Assembly: GCA_016184105.1 (NCBI GenBank)
Contig: JACPDI010000048.1
Location: 1 to 42,215, forward strand
Length of the DNA: 42,215 nt
From: Acidobacteriota bacterium
GTDB lineage: Bacteria > Acidobacteriota > Vicinamibacteria > Vicinamibacterales > 2-12-FULL-66-21
Direction of reading: 5' to 3'
A program made the translations under genes and the position numbers. The notes beneath the pieces were generated by a model. It saw nothing but the letters and a program-made list of their open reading frames with translations. It searched no databases and had not been told where the DNA came from. Positions 1-8,173 of the stretch are shown in pieces; positions within the stretch are counted from its first letter, which is position 1; each line of letters starts with the position of its first letter.

Positions 1-1126
1 CCGCGTCGGGCCTGGCCGGCGCCGGCGTGGCGGCCGGCTGCTGCATCCGGGCGGGCGCCGGCGCGGCGACGCCGGCGCCCGGCGGCGGCGCGGGCTCGCG
101 CAGTGTGGCAGGCGTGGCGGCACTCGCCAGTCTGACGGCGGCCACCGGATCGACCGAGCCGGTCCCCGCCGCCTGCGTCAGGTCCGACAGGATCGGGATG
201 ACGTCGCCGGTGTCCGCGTCGCGCAGCCCATCGCCGGCCGCCGTTGCGGCGGGCGCAGGCGGCTCGGGCGCCGCGGGCGTGTCCGCCGCCCCAGGCGCCT
301 CCGCGGAGCTCGCCTCGGCGCGCTCTTCGCCGATCAGGATTGCCAGGTCGCGGCCGCGCCGCTCCACGCGATACGCGGACCGCTGCTCGAGATCGATGAC
401 CACCCGCGTCACGGGAGGCGTGCGGCGGTTCATCCCCACGCGCACGCGCCGGACCGCTCCGCCCACGCTGGTCTGCACGGGCGCCGTGAAGGTGACCCCT
501 GGAAAATCGACGACCACCCGCGGCGGCATATCTTCGGCTTCGGTGACGCTTCCCGGCAGAAGCGGGCCGTTGCCGCCGAGCAGGATGGCGATCGGCCCGG
601 GCCCGCGTTCGACCCGGATCGACTGGAGGACGGTCGCGGCGCCCGCCGCGGGGGCGTTGCGCCGGCGGGCCGAGAGCGGCGCCACGGGCGCCGTGGGAAC
701 CCGGGGGCGGCCGGCCCGGAGCGCATGCTCCTGGAGCTCGACGCGGATGGTATTGCGCTCGCTGCGCACCTTGTGCGCCGCCGGTTGCGCCAGTGACACG
801 CGCACGCGCCCGACGGGATTCCCGTCGAGCGCGACCGCGTCTTCGAACTCCACCGAGCGCACCAGCGGCGAGCCCGCGACCGCGCTGGTGGCCCCGCCGA
901 CGCGCACGTTGCGCATCTCGACGAGGACGGTGAGCGCGTCGGGCCGGCTCACGGAGTACGCGACCGGTTCGGACGCTTCGATGAGGACCGCATGGCTCTT
1001 CGCGCCGGCCGTCGCCGACACGCCGAGGAGGCGCACCGGCGCGCCGCCCGCGGCGAGAACCAGGCTGCCGAGCCCGGCCACGAACACCGCGGGGAGCAGA
1101 CGGGCCGTGAGGCCGGCAAGCCGCAT
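1..1126 (-). CDS. pilQ: Type IV pilus secretin PilQ (N-terminal part, truncated by window edge)
   Basis: PilQ forms the outer-membrane channel through which the type IV pilus leaves the cell. Only the N-terminal 375 or so codons are present. They start at an ATG whose first base overlaps the pilP stop (TAATG junction). A hydrophobic signal segment is followed by two beta-rich AMIN-like repeats, including stretches such as VVIDFPGV and VTRVVIDLE, which are the peptidoglycan-binding domains typical of PilQ. A long Ala/Pro-rich linker then runs off the window. The secretin ring domain lies outside. Position as last gene of a pilMNOPQ operon supports the call. The linker is unusually rich in Ala and Pro. 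Confidence 0.85.
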   Translation of the reverse strand, partial: MRLAGLTARLLPAVFVAGLGSLVLAAGGAPVRLLGVSATAGAKSHAVLIEASEPVAYSVSRPDALTVLVEMRNVRVGGATSAVAGSPLVRSVEFEDAVALDGNPVGRVRVSLAQPAAHKVRSERNTIRVELQEHALRAGRPRVPTAPVAPLSARRRNAPAAGAATVLQSIRVERGPGPIAILLGGNGPLLPGSVTEAEDMPPRVVVDFPGVTFTAPVQTSVGGAVRRVRVGMNRRTPPVTRVVIDLEQRSAYRVERRGRDLAILIGEERAEASSAEAPGAADTPAAPEPPAPAATAAGDGLRDADTGDVIPILSDLTQAAGTGSVDPVAAVRLASAATPATLREPAPPPGAGVAAPAPARMQQPAATPAPARPDA

Positions 1127-1626
1127 TACTTTCCCTCCTCCGGCACGCGCAGCGTTTTCCGCACTTCGCGCTGCTTGACGAGCGACAACGGGTCGTTCAC
1201 GTCCTGGGCGAAGATCACCGCGTCGCCCGTGATCGTCTTGACCGCGCCGTCGAGCAGCTTGTCGCCGGGATGAATGATGTAGGTCTTGTTGTCGGGGCCC
1301 TGGACCATCGCGACGTACGTGGCGCGGTTCTTCACGATGCCGCGCACGGTGACCTCGCCGATCATCACGCCTTCGCGCCCGTCCGGCCGGTTCTCGCGAT
1401 TCGTGTTCAGTTCCGCGCCGCGCAGCAGCAGGCTGACGAAGGGATCGCGTCGCCCTTCTGGGTTGTAGGAGTAGACCTCCGGCGCCGGGGCGGCCGGGAC
1501 CTGCGCGGCGGGCGTCGTGGCGGCCGAGGGCGGCGGCGCGGCCGGCGCCTGGGCGGCGGCGACTGACGCCGTCGTCACGCCGATTGCCAGGACGAGAAAA
1601 GCGCGAAAGCGCATCGGGTTCACCAT
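1126..1626 (-). CDS. pilP: Type IV pilus inner-membrane/periplasmic protein PilP
   Basis: PilP links the inner-membrane PilMNO platform to the PilQ secretin. The product is 166 aa from ATG 1626; a second ATG in frame at 1614 is also possible. GGAA lies just upstream of 1626. The N-terminus is a hydrophobic signal or anchor segment without a lipobox Cys, unlike classical PilP lipoproteins. An Ala/Pro linker follows, then the diagnostic YNPEGRRDPF motif and a C-terminal beta domain containing VRGIVKN and the PGDKLLDG stretch. The frame stays open upstream to 1926, but that extension translates the heptamer repeat and the antisense of pilO, so it is not coding. Confidence 0.88.
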   Translation of the reverse strand: MVNPMRFRAFLVLAIGVTTASVAAAQAPAAPPPSAATTPAAQVPAAPAPEVYSYNPEGRRDPFVSLLLRGAELNTNRENRPDGREGVMIGEVTVRGIVKNRATYVAMVQGPDNKTYIIHPGDKLLDGAVKTITGDAVIFAQDVNDPLSLVKQREVRKTLRVPEEGK

Positions 1627-1637
1627 GTCATTTCCAA

Positions 1638-1684
1638 ACGTCGCACGTCGCACGTCGCACGTCGCACGTCGCACGTCGCACGTG
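1638..1684. repeat. Tandem heptamer array (ACGTCGC x about 6.6)
   Basis: Perfect 7-bp units ACGTCGC (equivalently CACGTCG) repeat from 1638 to 1683 in the 58-bp gap between pilO and pilP. A degenerate array of the same heptamer precedes the tRNA-Ala gene at 10557-10591. The array lies inside an operon, so it will be transcribed. Its length could vary by replication slippage. Confidence 0.9.
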
Positions 1685-2296
1685 TCAGGGTCCCGCCCGC
1701 GGGGGCACCGCGCCCGGAGTCGCGTTCGGGGCCGGCCGCTCGAGCAGCACGAAGGTCGTCGCCGTGCACTCGGCGGAGATCGTGTTCGTCGGATCGGGCC
1801 GCTCGCGCGCCGTGATCCGGAGGTTCGAGACGTTGATGATCCGCGGGAACTTGCTGATGCGATCAAAGAACATCCCGAGGTTGTGGTACGTGCCGTCGAT
1901 GCGCAGCCCGATCGGCCACTCCGCATGCAGCTGGCGCACGGCGATCGCCTGCGGCGCGAACACGCGAATCGTCAGATTGGACTGCGTGGCGAGCGTCTGG
2001 ATGCGGCGCAGCAGATCGCCGACGTCCTTCTGCTCGGGCAGCACGGCCTTCAGCGCGTCGAGGCGCCGCTCGAGGTCCGTGACATACGCACGGAACTCCG
2101 GCAGGCGGCGCGCGGTCGCGAGACCGCGCGCAATGTCGGTGCGCAGCTGGCCGAGGCGCACGTCTTTCTCCTGAACCTCGGTCGCCATCCCGGCGATGTA
2201 ATAGGTCTCCACGGCGTACACGCCGCCGAGCGCCAGCAGCACGAAGGCGAGGATCTGGCCCCACCACGGAAGCCGGCTGAGCGAAAGCTGCTGCAT
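1685..2296 (-). CDS. pilO: Type IV pilus assembly protein PilO
   Basis: PilO pairs with PilN in the inner membrane and spaces the pilus machine across the periplasm. The 203-aa product has a short cytoplasmic start, one membrane segment at about residues 12-30 (WWGQILAFVLLALGGVYAV), a coiled-coil stretch at about 38-95, and a C-terminal ferredoxin-like domain with the family's LRIDGTYHNLGMFFDRIS region, where PilO usually has G-x-Y-x-x-L-x-x-F. The start is ATG. It follows the pilMN fusion by 40 bp. The C-terminal tail is Pro/Ala-rich. Confidence 0.9.
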   Translation of the reverse strand: MQQLSLSRLPWWGQILAFVLLALGGVYAVETYYIAGMATEVQEKDVRLGQLRTDIARGLATARRLPEFRAYVTDLERRLDALKAVLPEQKDVGDLLRRIQTLATQSNLTIRVFAPQAIAVRQLHAEWPIGLRIDGTYHNLGMFFDRISKFPRIINVSNLRITARERPDPTNTISAECTATTFVLLERPAPNATPGAVPPRAGP

Positions 2297-2336
2297 GGGT
2301 TTCCCTGCGAAATATCGGTGCCGGACCGCTGTTTCT

Positions 2337-4016
2337 TTAGCGGCGCGCGGCGGCTGGAGGGGCCGCCGCGGGCGCCACGGCCGGCCCGCCGGACGCCTGG
2401 AATGTCGCCTTCACCGTGAACCGCACCAGGTCTCCGCCCTGGGGCTGCGTTTCCACCGCGCTCTGGAGAATTTCCACCGGCCGCAAAAAGGCCCCGGAGC
2501 TCTCCAGGTTCCCCACCAGATCCGAGAGCGACGTCAGCGACGTGCTCACCCCCTGCATCGTCACGTCCATGCGGCCGGTCTTCGGATCGCCGGCCTGCGT
2601 GAGCTGCGTCAGCCAGAGCCGATCCGGCAGCGCGCGGCTGAGGGAATCGAGCAGGTGTACCGGCCCGCTCTGCCCCTTGCGCAACTCCTCGATCAGCGCG
2701 ACGCGCTCCTGAAGCTGCGCCCGGCGCGTCTCGAACTTCTGCACGTCGCTCAGCACGAGGCGCAGCCGCCGCGTCTCGGCTTCGGCCGCCTCGATCTCGG
2801 AATCGAGCCGGGCGAGCTGCTGGCTGACGGACCAGTAGCGCCAGCCCAGGCCGAGCACCGTCAGCACGAGAATCAGCGTGGCCGCGATCGCCACCTTCTG
2901 CGCGGGCTGCAGGCCTGCCGACGGCCGCCGCTTCGTCCGCTCGCGTTCGACCGCGAGCAGGTTGATGAAGCGATCGCCGACCCGCCGCAGGGCGAGGCCG
3001 ACGGCGACGACCGCGGTCGGTGCCGCCTCGGACGCGTCGCCGAACTTCCGCGCGTCGAACGCGATGTTCCGGAAGGGATCGAAGGCCTCGATCGGCGCAT
3101 CGAACCGCTCGCGCAGCTGCTCGAAAAAGGCCTCGACGCGCGAGCCGCCGCCGCTGACCACGATCCGATCGATCTTGTCGTTGGAGGTCGTCGCCTTGAA
3201 GAAGTCGAACGTCTTCTGGATCTCCAGCATGACGTTCTCGCTCACCGCGCGCAGCACCGGCCGCGCTTCCTCGTACTGCGCCCCGTCCATCGCCTGCCCG
3301 CGCTTGAGCGCATCAGCGGCCTCGAACGGGAGGTTCAGCTCCTTCTGCAGCGCCTCGGTGTAGGCGTTCCCGCCGATCGAAATGTCGCGCGTGAACACCG
3401 ACTGCTCGCCGGAGATGATGTTGATGTTCGTGGCGCTCGCGCCCACGTTCAGCAGCACCACCACCTGGCCCGGCTCGACGCCGTAATTGGTCTGATACGC
3501 GTTCTGCAGCGCAAACGCGTCGACATCCACCGCCACTGCCGCCCGCCCCGCCTGGGCGATGACGCCGGTGTCGTCCGCGATCTTCTCCTTCTTCGCGGCC
3601 ACGAGCAGGACGTCCATCGTCCCCTTCTCGCCGCCGCTTTCGAGGATCTTGTAGTCCAGGTTGACGTCCTGGATGTCGAACGGGATGTACTGCTCGGCCT
3701 CCCAGTAGATGGACTCGGCGAGCTCCGCCTCGGTCATCTGGGGCAGCGTGATCTTCTTGACGATGACGGCGTTGCCGGAGAGCGAGGCCGCGACGTCCTT
3801 CGTCTTGATCTTGCGCCCGGTGAACAATCGCCGGATCGCGTCGGCGACGGCGCTGCCGTCGATGATCGCGCCATCGACGATGCTGTCGGGCGGGATCGGC
3901 TCGACGCCGTAGCCGACCACCTTGTAGCCCTTGCCCGACGCCTTGAGCTCGACCGCCTTGACGGCGCTCGAGCCAATGTCGAGCCCGACGAGAGACTTGG
4001 CGCGCTTGAGCAGCAC
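2337..4016 (-). CDS. pilM/pilN: PilM-PilN fusion protein of the type IV pilus platform
   Basis: PilM is a cytoplasmic actin-like protein that binds the N-terminal tail of PilN. Here both lie in one 559-aa frame. Residues 1-345 are PilM: GLDIGSSAVKAVEL, the EAEQYIPFDI region and the VSGGGS phosphate loop near 288. INLLA at 351-355 corresponds to the INLLP motif with which free PilN docks to PilM. A membrane helix follows at about 375-393, then a coiled coil and the periplasmic PilN domain (SLSRALPDRLWLTQL). No stop or start separates the halves. The GTG start at 4016 is the first plausible one after the promoter at 4065-4093. A C-terminal Ala/Pro tail is also present. A sequencing error that removed a stop cannot be excluded, but the frame is clean throughout. 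Confidence 0.88.
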   Translation of the reverse strand: MLLKRAKSLVGLDIGSSAVKAVELKASGKGYKVVGYGVEPIPPDSIVDGAIIDGSAVADAIRRLFTGRKIKTKDVAASLSGNAVIVKKITLPQMTEAELAESIYWEAEQYIPFDIQDVNLDYKILESGGEKGTMDVLLVAAKKEKIADDTGVIAQAGRAAVAVDVDAFALQNAYQTNYGVEPGQVVVLLNVGASATNINIISGEQSVFTRDISIGGNAYTEALQKELNLPFEAADALKRGQAMDGAQYEEARPVLRAVSENVMLEIQKTFDFFKATTSNDKIDRIVVSGGGSRVEAFFEQLRERFDAPIEAFDPFRNIAFDARKFGDASEAAPTAVVAVGLALRRVGDRFINLLAVERERTKRRPSAGLQPAQKVAIAATLILVLTVLGLGWRYWSVSQQLARLDSEIEAAEAETRRLRLVLSDVQKFETRRAQLQERVALIEELRKGQSGPVHLLDSLSRALPDRLWLTQLTQAGDPKTGRMDVTMQGVSTSLTSLSDLVGNLESSGAFLRPVEILQSAVETQPQGGDLVRFTVKATFQASGGPAVAPAAAPPAAARR

Positions 4017-4064
4017 AGTCGTATCCCTGGAAACTGTCCGGAACTTGTTGTACGGATGGCGGTT

Positions 4065-4093
4065 ATGCTACCACTCCACCGCGGGTGTTTCAA
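4065..4093 (-). promoter_or_regulatory. Candidate sigma70-type promoter of the pil operon
   Basis: On the minus strand TTGAAA (4088-4093) is separated by exactly 17 bp from TAGCAT (4065-4070). This leaves a leader of about 40 nt before the pilM GTG. Confidence 0.5.
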
Positions 4094-4306
4094 TAATGCG
4101 ACGACCCGGTGGACCAGTCCCGCCCGTCCGGAACGGGCAAGCAGGGTGCCACCGTGTCCGGCACTCGCTTTTGGTCATTTCCGCACGCACTTGCGCAATT
4201 TCTGATATCGGTCAATCGGTGGTCGGGCTTTGGCGTACTCCAAAATCGAGATCGAATCACGAAAGTGTCAGTGGCGCATGAATGCGCGCCGCGGGACCCC
4301 TCTGCG

Positions 4307-4335
4307 TTGACTTTGCCTCCAATTCCCTGTATCCT
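4307..4335 (+). promoter_or_regulatory. Strong candidate promoter of the rplM operon
   Basis: TTGACT (4307-4312) and TATCCT (4330-4335) are spaced by exactly 17 bp. This places transcription start about 35 nt before the rplM ATG, which has GGAAGGGA as ribosome binding site. I see no further gene in the 4094-4306 gap between the two divergent promoters. Confidence 0.65.
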
Positions 4336-4375
4336 TTCGGTTTGCCGTCCTTTGAATCAGGCTGGAAGGGAACTC

Positions 4376-4807
4376 ATGCGAACGGTTGTCCCCGCCGCCG
4401 CTAGCGTAGACAAGCGGTGGCACGTGATCGACGCGGAAGGCAAGGTGCTGGGGCGCGTAGCCACGGCCGCCGTCCGCCTGCTGATGGGCAAGCACAAGCC
4501 GGCATACACGCCGTTTCTTGACTTCGGCGATCACGTCATCATCGTCAACGCGGCGAAGATCAAACTGACGGGCCGCAAGGAAGAACAAAAGCTTTACCGC
4601 TATCACAGCGGGTATGAGGGCGGGTTGCGCGAGGAGCGCGCGAAGGACGTCCGGCAGAAGGACCCGGTGCGCCTGGTCGAAGAGGCCGTCAAGGGGATGC
4701 TGCCCAAGACCAAGCTTGGCAACGCCATGGGGCGCAAGCTGAAGGTCTACAAGGACGACAAGCATCCGCACGTGGCCCAGAAACCCGCGAAGCTCGAGGT
4801 TGCGTAA
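4376..4807 (+). CDS. rplM: 50S ribosomal protein L13
   Basis: L13 is an early-assembly protein of the large subunit. The product is 143 aa, the usual size. It contains the family core [16 protein letters not shown], the [18 protein letters not shown] segment, and the [18 protein letters not shown] motif. The ATG at 4376 was chosen because GGAAGGGA sits 5 nt upstream. The open frame continues far upstream but is not protein-like there. The stop TAA is followed after 1 nt by rpsI, the universal rplM-rpsI pair. Confidence 0.97.
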   Translation: MRTVVPAAASVDKRWHVIDAEGKVLGRVATAAVRLLMGKHKPAYTPFLDFGDHVIIVNAAKIKLTGRKEEQKLYRYHSGYEGGLREERAKDVRQKDPVRLVEEAVKGMLPKTKLGNAMGRKLKVYKDDKHPHVAQKPAKLEVA

Positions 4808-4808
4808 C

Positions 4809-5201
4809 GTGGCAGTGATTCAGTACTACGGGACGGGTCGCCGGAAGACATCCACCGCCCGCGTGTTCCTGAGGCCCGGCAAGGGCAGCATCACCATCAA
4901 CGAAGGCACCTTCGAGGGGGCCTTCCCCACCGAGGCGCTGCGCAGCCAGATTCGCCAGCCGCTGCTCGTCACCGAGACGGCCGATAAGTTCGATGTGCTC
5001 GCCACGCTCAGTGGCGGGGGCGTCGCCGGCCAGGCCGGGGCGCTCAGGCTCGGTATCGCGCGCGCGCTCGTGGAATACAACCTCGAACTGCGCAGCCGCT
5101 TGAAGCAGGCGGGCTTCCTCACGCGCGACGCGCGCATGAAGGAGCGCAAGAAATACGGACAGAAGGGGGCGCGCAAGCGCTTCCAGTTCAGCAAACGGTA
5201 A
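4809..5201 (+). CDS. rpsI: 30S ribosomal protein S9
   Basis: S9 contacts the P-site tRNA anticodon with its basic C-terminal tail. The product is 130 aa from GTG 4809 and starts [20 protein letters not shown], as the family does. A TTG at 4800 in the same frame would add three residues and overlap rplM, so GTG is preferred. The C-terminus [17 protein letters not shown] is the expected tail ending in KR. Confidence 0.97.
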   Translation: MAVIQYYGTGRRKTSTARVFLRPGKGSITINEGTFEGAFPTEALRSQIRQPLLVTETADKFDVLATLSGGGVAGQAGALRLGIARALVEYNLELRSRLKQAGFLTRDARMKERKKYGQKGARKRFQFSKR

Positions 5202-5211
5202 TGGAGGGAGC

Positions 5212-6000
5212 TTGACCGCGATCGCTGTGAAGGAACTGCTCGAAGCGGGCGTCCACTTCGGGCATCAGACGAAACGCTGGAATCCGAAGATGAAGCCGTT
5301 CATCTTCGGTGAACGGAACGGCATCTACATCCTGGACCTCGCGAAGACCGCGAAGGCGTTTCGCGATGCCGAGTCGTTCGTCACGCAGCTCGCCTCCGAG
5401 GGCAAGACCATCCTGTTCGTGGGGACCAAGCGGCAGGCGCAGGACGCCATCTCGGAAGAGGCGCAGCGCTGCGGCATGTTCTACGTGAACCAGCGCTGGC
5501 TGGGCGGCCTCCTGACCAACTTCACGACGATCCAGCGCTCGCTCGCGCGGCTTCGCGAGCTCGAGGCGATGGCCACCGACGGCCGGTACGACACGCTGTC
5601 GAAGAAGGAAATCGCCGGCATCGAGAAGGAAAAGAAGAAGCTGCAGAAGAACCTGGACGGCATCCGCCACATGAACCGGCTGCCGGACGCGATCTTCGTG
5701 GTGGACACCCGCAAGGAAAAGATCGCGGTCGACGAGGCGCGGAAGCTGAAGATCCCGGTCATCGGCGTCGTGGACACCAACTGCGATCCGGACGAAGTGG
5801 ACTTCGTCATCCCGGGCAACGACGACGCGCTGCGCGCCATCCGGCTGTTCACCTCGCGCGTGGCGGAAGCCGTGCTGGCTGGCCGCGGCGTCCGCGAGGC
5901 GCAGCAGGCGGAAGACCAGGCCGAGAACGAGGCCGAGCAGGCGCGCCGCCAGGCGCGCTCGCCGCGTGCCACGCGGCCCGAGCAGCCGGCCTCAGTGTAA
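5212..6000 (+). CDS. rpsB: 30S ribosomal protein S2
   Basis: S2 joins late in small-subunit assembly at the head-body junction. The product is 262 aa. Family motifs include [20 protein letters not shown], the [12 protein letters not shown] segment, [13 protein letters not shown] and [14 protein letters not shown]. The start is TTG at 5212, preceded by GGAGGGA. No ATG or GTG fits the conserved N-terminus better. The C-terminal 35 residues are a Glu/Gln/Arg-rich extension beyond the conserved core. The stop codon lies in the left arm of a long palindrome. Confidence 0.96.
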   Translation: MTAIAVKELLEAGVHFGHQTKRWNPKMKPFIFGERNGIYILDLAKTAKAFRDAESFVTQLASEGKTILFVGTKRQAQDAISEEAQRCGMFYVNQRWLGGLLTNFTTIQRSLARLRELEAMATDGRYDTLSKKEIAGIEKEKKKLQKNLDGIRHMNRLPDAIFVVDTRKEKIAVDEARKLKIPVIGVVDTNCDPDEVDFVIPGNDDALRAIRLFTSRVAEAVLAGRGVREAQQAEDQAENEAEQARRQARSPRATRPEQPASV

Positions 6001-6064
6001 AAAGGGGTCGGGAGCCTTTTTCGTTGGGGTCGAGAGCCGAAAAAGGCTCCCGACCCCTTTTTAC
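5997..6064. repeat. Long perfect inverted repeat between rpsB and tsf
   Basis: Two 27-bp arms (5997-6023 and 6038-6064) are exact reverse complements around a 14-nt loop. The core words are GGGGTCGGGAGCCTTTTTCG and its complement. The right arm ends in TTTTT, so the RNA could act as an intrinsic terminator or attenuator inside the ribosomal operon. The loop carries a degraded copy of the same word (GGGGTCGAGAGCC). The 14-nt loop matches the element at 23906-23969, which suggests a mobile REP-like cassette. Confidence 0.9.
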
Positions 6065-6082
6065 GTACGGAGAATCGGAGCA

Positions 6083-6691
6083 ATGGCAGCAACGGCAATT
6101 ACGGCGGATTTGGTGAGGCAGCTTCGCGAGCGCACGGGCGCCGGCATGATGGACTGCAAGGCGGCGCTGGCGGAGACGGGCGGGGACATGGAGAAGGCGG
6201 TGGACGTCCTCCGCAAGCGCGGGCTCGCGCAGGCGGCCAAGAAGAGCGGCCGCTCGACCAACGAGGGGATCGTGCACGCCTACATCCACCAGGGGGGCAA
6301 GGTCGGCGTCCTGGTCGAAGTGAACTGCGAGTCCGACTTCGTGGCGCGGACCCCCGACTTCCAAACGCTCGTCAAGGAGCTCGGCCTGCAGATCGCGGCC
6401 GCCTCACCGCTGTTCGTCGGCCGCGACGACGTGCCCGCCGAGACGCTGGAGCGCGAGAAGGCGATCTACCGCGAGCAGATGGCGGCCTCGGGCAAGCCCG
6501 CCAACGTGATCGATAAGATCGTCGAGGGGAAGCTGAATAGCTACTACGAGCAGGTCTGCCTGCTCGACCAGCCGTCGATCCGCGATCCGAAGCTGAAGGT
6601 CGCCGACATGATCAAGGCGGTCATCGGGAAGCTCGGCGAGAACATCGCGGTGGCGCGCTTCGCGCGCTTCAAGGTCGGCGAGCGCGCCTGA
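6083..6691 (+). CDS. tsf: Elongation factor Ts (short form)
   Basis: EF-Ts exchanges GDP for GTP on EF-Tu. The product is 202 aa, the short type without the second core repeat of the roughly 280-aa E. coli form. The N-terminal UBA-like domain is clear (LVRQLRERTGAGMMDCKAAL), followed by KSGRSTNEGIVHAYIH and the core motif VGVLVEVNCESDFVART. The ATG at 6083 has GGAG about 9 nt upstream. The frame is open further upstream only through the palindrome. Confidence 0.96.
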   Translation: MAATAITADLVRQLRERTGAGMMDCKAALAETGGDMEKAVDVLRKRGLAQAAKKSGRSTNEGIVHAYIHQGGKVGVLVEVNCESDFVARTPDFQTLVKELGLQIAAASPLFVGRDDVPAETLEREKAIYREQMAASGKPANVIDKIVEGKLNSYYEQVCLLDQPSIRDPKLKVADMIKAVIGKLGENIAVARFARFKVGERA

Positions 6692-6710
6692 CGACGCTCC
6701 GCGCTCGAAT

Positions 6711-6785
6711 CTGGTGGTCTCGTGATTTGGTGATGTGGTGGGCGAGGGCCAAATCACCAGATCACCAAATCACGAGGTCACCAAA
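6711..6785. repeat. Octamer-type repeats forming an imperfect inverted repeat upstream of pyrH
   Basis: The word TGGTGATT and close variants recur on one side (6711-6741), and their complements ATCACCAAAT on the other (6749-6785). The two sides share CTCGTGATTTGGTGAT in opposite orientation, so the tsf-pyrH gap could fold into a long stem. The repeat ends directly at the TATAAT before pyrH. Confidence 0.75.
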
Positions 6786-6791
6786 TATAAT
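6786..6791 (+). promoter_or_regulatory. Candidate -10 element of pyrH
   Basis: A perfect TATAAT ends 9 nt before the pyrH ATG at 6801, and there is no Shine-Dalgarno between them. Transcription would start about 3 nt before the ATG. No good -35 is visible, because the -35 region consists of the octamer repeat. Confidence 0.45.
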
Positions 6792-6800
6792 GTGCGGTTG

Positions 6801-7520
6801 ATGTCGTCCTCCCCTGCCTACAAACGTATCCTCCTCAAACTCTCCGGCGAAGCCCTCATGGGCGATGCCCCGTTCGGGATCGACCCGGCGGTGACCACGC
6901 AGATCGCCCACGAAATCAGCGAGATCCAGCAGCTTGGCGTGCAGACGGCCATCGTCATTGGCGGCGGCAACCTGTTTCGCGGGCTGGCAGCCAGCGCCAA
7001 AGGGATGGACCGGGCCACCGGCGACTACATGGGCATGCTGGCCACGGTCATCAACGCGCTGGCGCTGCAGGACGCGCTGGAGCACCAGGGCGTGCTGACC
7101 CGCGTCGCCTCGGCCATCGAGATGCGTGCCGTCGCCGAGCCGTTCATCCGGCGCCGCGCGGTCCGGCACCTCGAAAAGGGGCGCGTCGTCATCTTTGCCG
7201 CGGGGACCGGCAATCCGTACTTCACGACGGACACGGCCGCGTCGCTGCGGGCGATGGAAATGAAGGCGGACGTCCTGCTCAAGGCGACCAAGGTCGAGGG
7301 GATCTACACCGCCGACCCGATGACGGACGCAAGCGCGGAGAAGTACGACCGGATCTCGTACCTGCAGGTGCTCGAGCGCGGCCTGAAAGTGATGGACGCG
7401 ACGGCCATCTCGCTGTGCATGGACAACAAGCTGCCCATCGTCGTGTTCAACCTGCGCACGCCGGGCAACATGCGGCGCGTCATCATGGGCGAACCCGTCG
7501 GGACAACGGTCACCGCCTGA
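6801..7520 (+). CDS. pyrH: Uridylate kinase (UMP kinase)
   Basis: PyrH phosphorylates UMP to UDP in pyrimidine synthesis and is a hexameric amino-acid-kinase-fold enzyme. The product is 239 aa. Motifs are [14 protein letters not shown], the glycine loop [24 protein letters not shown] and [10 protein letters not shown]. The ATG at 6801 matches the usual N-terminus, while the frame upstream only translates the repeat. The order tsf-pyrH-frr is conserved in most bacteria. Confidence 0.96.
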   Translation: MSSSPAYKRILLKLSGEALMGDAPFGIDPAVTTQIAHEISEIQQLGVQTAIVIGGGNLFRGLAASAKGMDRATGDYMGMLATVINALALQDALEHQGVLTRVASAIEMRAVAEPFIRRRAVRHLEKGRVVIFAAGTGNPYFTTDTAASLRAMEMKADVLLKATKVEGIYTADPMTDASAEKYDRISYLQVLERGLKVMDATAISLCMDNKLPIVVFNLRTPGNMRRVIMGEPVGTTVTA

Positions 7521-7536
7521 TCTTTCGGAGTGCATC

Positions 7537-8106
7537 ATGGATGTGAACGACGTCAAAGGCCTGTACGCGGAAGTCAAGAAGCGGATGGACGCCGTCATCG
7601 AGCACACGCGGCGCGAGCTGGCGGGCGTGCGGACCGGCCGCGCGTCGGTGAACCTGCTCGACCCGGTGCAGGTCGAGGCCTACGGCACGAACATGCCGCT
7701 CAACCAGGTCGCGACGCTCTCGGTCCCCGAACCGACGATGATCGTCGTGACGCCGTTCGATCCTCACCAGATGGGCGCGATTGAAAAGGCGATCCGCAAC
7801 GCCAACCTGGGCTTGAACCCGGCCAACGACGGCAAGGTGGTTCGCGTGCCGATTCCGCCGCTCACCGAGGAGCGCCGCAAGGAGCTCTCCAAGCTGGTGC
7901 ACAAGTACTCCGAGGAGGCGCGCAACGGCATCCGGCAGGTGCGGCGGGACGCCAACGACCGCCTGAAGAAGCTCCTCAAGGACCACAAGATCTCGGAGGA
8001 CGACGAGCGCCGCGCGATCGACGAGGTGCAGAAGATCACCGACCAGCGCATCGCCGGGATCGACGAGCTGCAGAAGAAGAAGGACGCGGATCTGCTGGGA
8101 AAATAG
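7537..8106 (+). CDS. frr: Ribosome recycling factor
   Basis: RRF splits post-termination ribosomes together with EF-G. The product is 189 aa, close to the usual 185. It has the signature RRELAGVRTGRASVNLLDPVQVEAYG, then PEPTMIVVTPFDP and the long-helix motif EERRKELSKLVHKYSEEARNGIRQVRRDAND. The start is ATG 7537, 16 nt after pyrH, with CGGAG upstream. Confidence 0.97.
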   Translation: MDVNDVKGLYAEVKKRMDAVIEHTRRELAGVRTGRASVNLLDPVQVEAYGTNMPLNQVATLSVPEPTMIVVTPFDPHQMGAIEKAIRNANLGLNPANDGKVVRVPIPPLTEERRKELSKLVHKYSEEARNGIRQVRRDANDRLKKLLKDHKISEDDERRAIDEVQKITDQRIAGIDELQKKKDADLLGK

Positions 8107-8118
8107 GCACGAGTCATC

Positions 8119-8152
8119 AGGCACGAGGCTCAAGGAAGCCCTCGTGCCTTTT
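8119..8152 (+). terminator. Candidate intrinsic terminator after frr, built from GGCACGAG repeats
   Basis: AGGCACGAGG (8119-8128) and CCTCGTGCCT (8140-8149) form a perfect 10-bp stem with an 11-nt loop, followed by TTTT. Further copies of GGCACGAG or GTGCC words lie on both sides (8105, 8160-8170). Confidence 0.6.
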
Positions 8153-8173
8153 GCCTGGTGCCCCGTGCCTGAC

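Noticed and set aside
27-1178. 383-codon plus-strand frame at the window start
   Set aside because: It is antisense to pilQ, whose AMIN-like motifs and operon position are convincing. High GC keeps the opposite strand open.
1638-1684. CRISPR array
   Set aside because: The units are 7 bp, directly abutting, with no spacers; no cas genes in the window.
2295-4205. 636-codon plus-strand frame
   Set aside because: Antisense shadow of the PilM-PilN gene; very Arg-rich with no recognisable domain.
4021-4306. A leader RNA or riboswitch before rplM
   Set aside because: The likely promoter leaves only about 35 nt of leader, and no conserved aptamer-like pattern is visible upstream.
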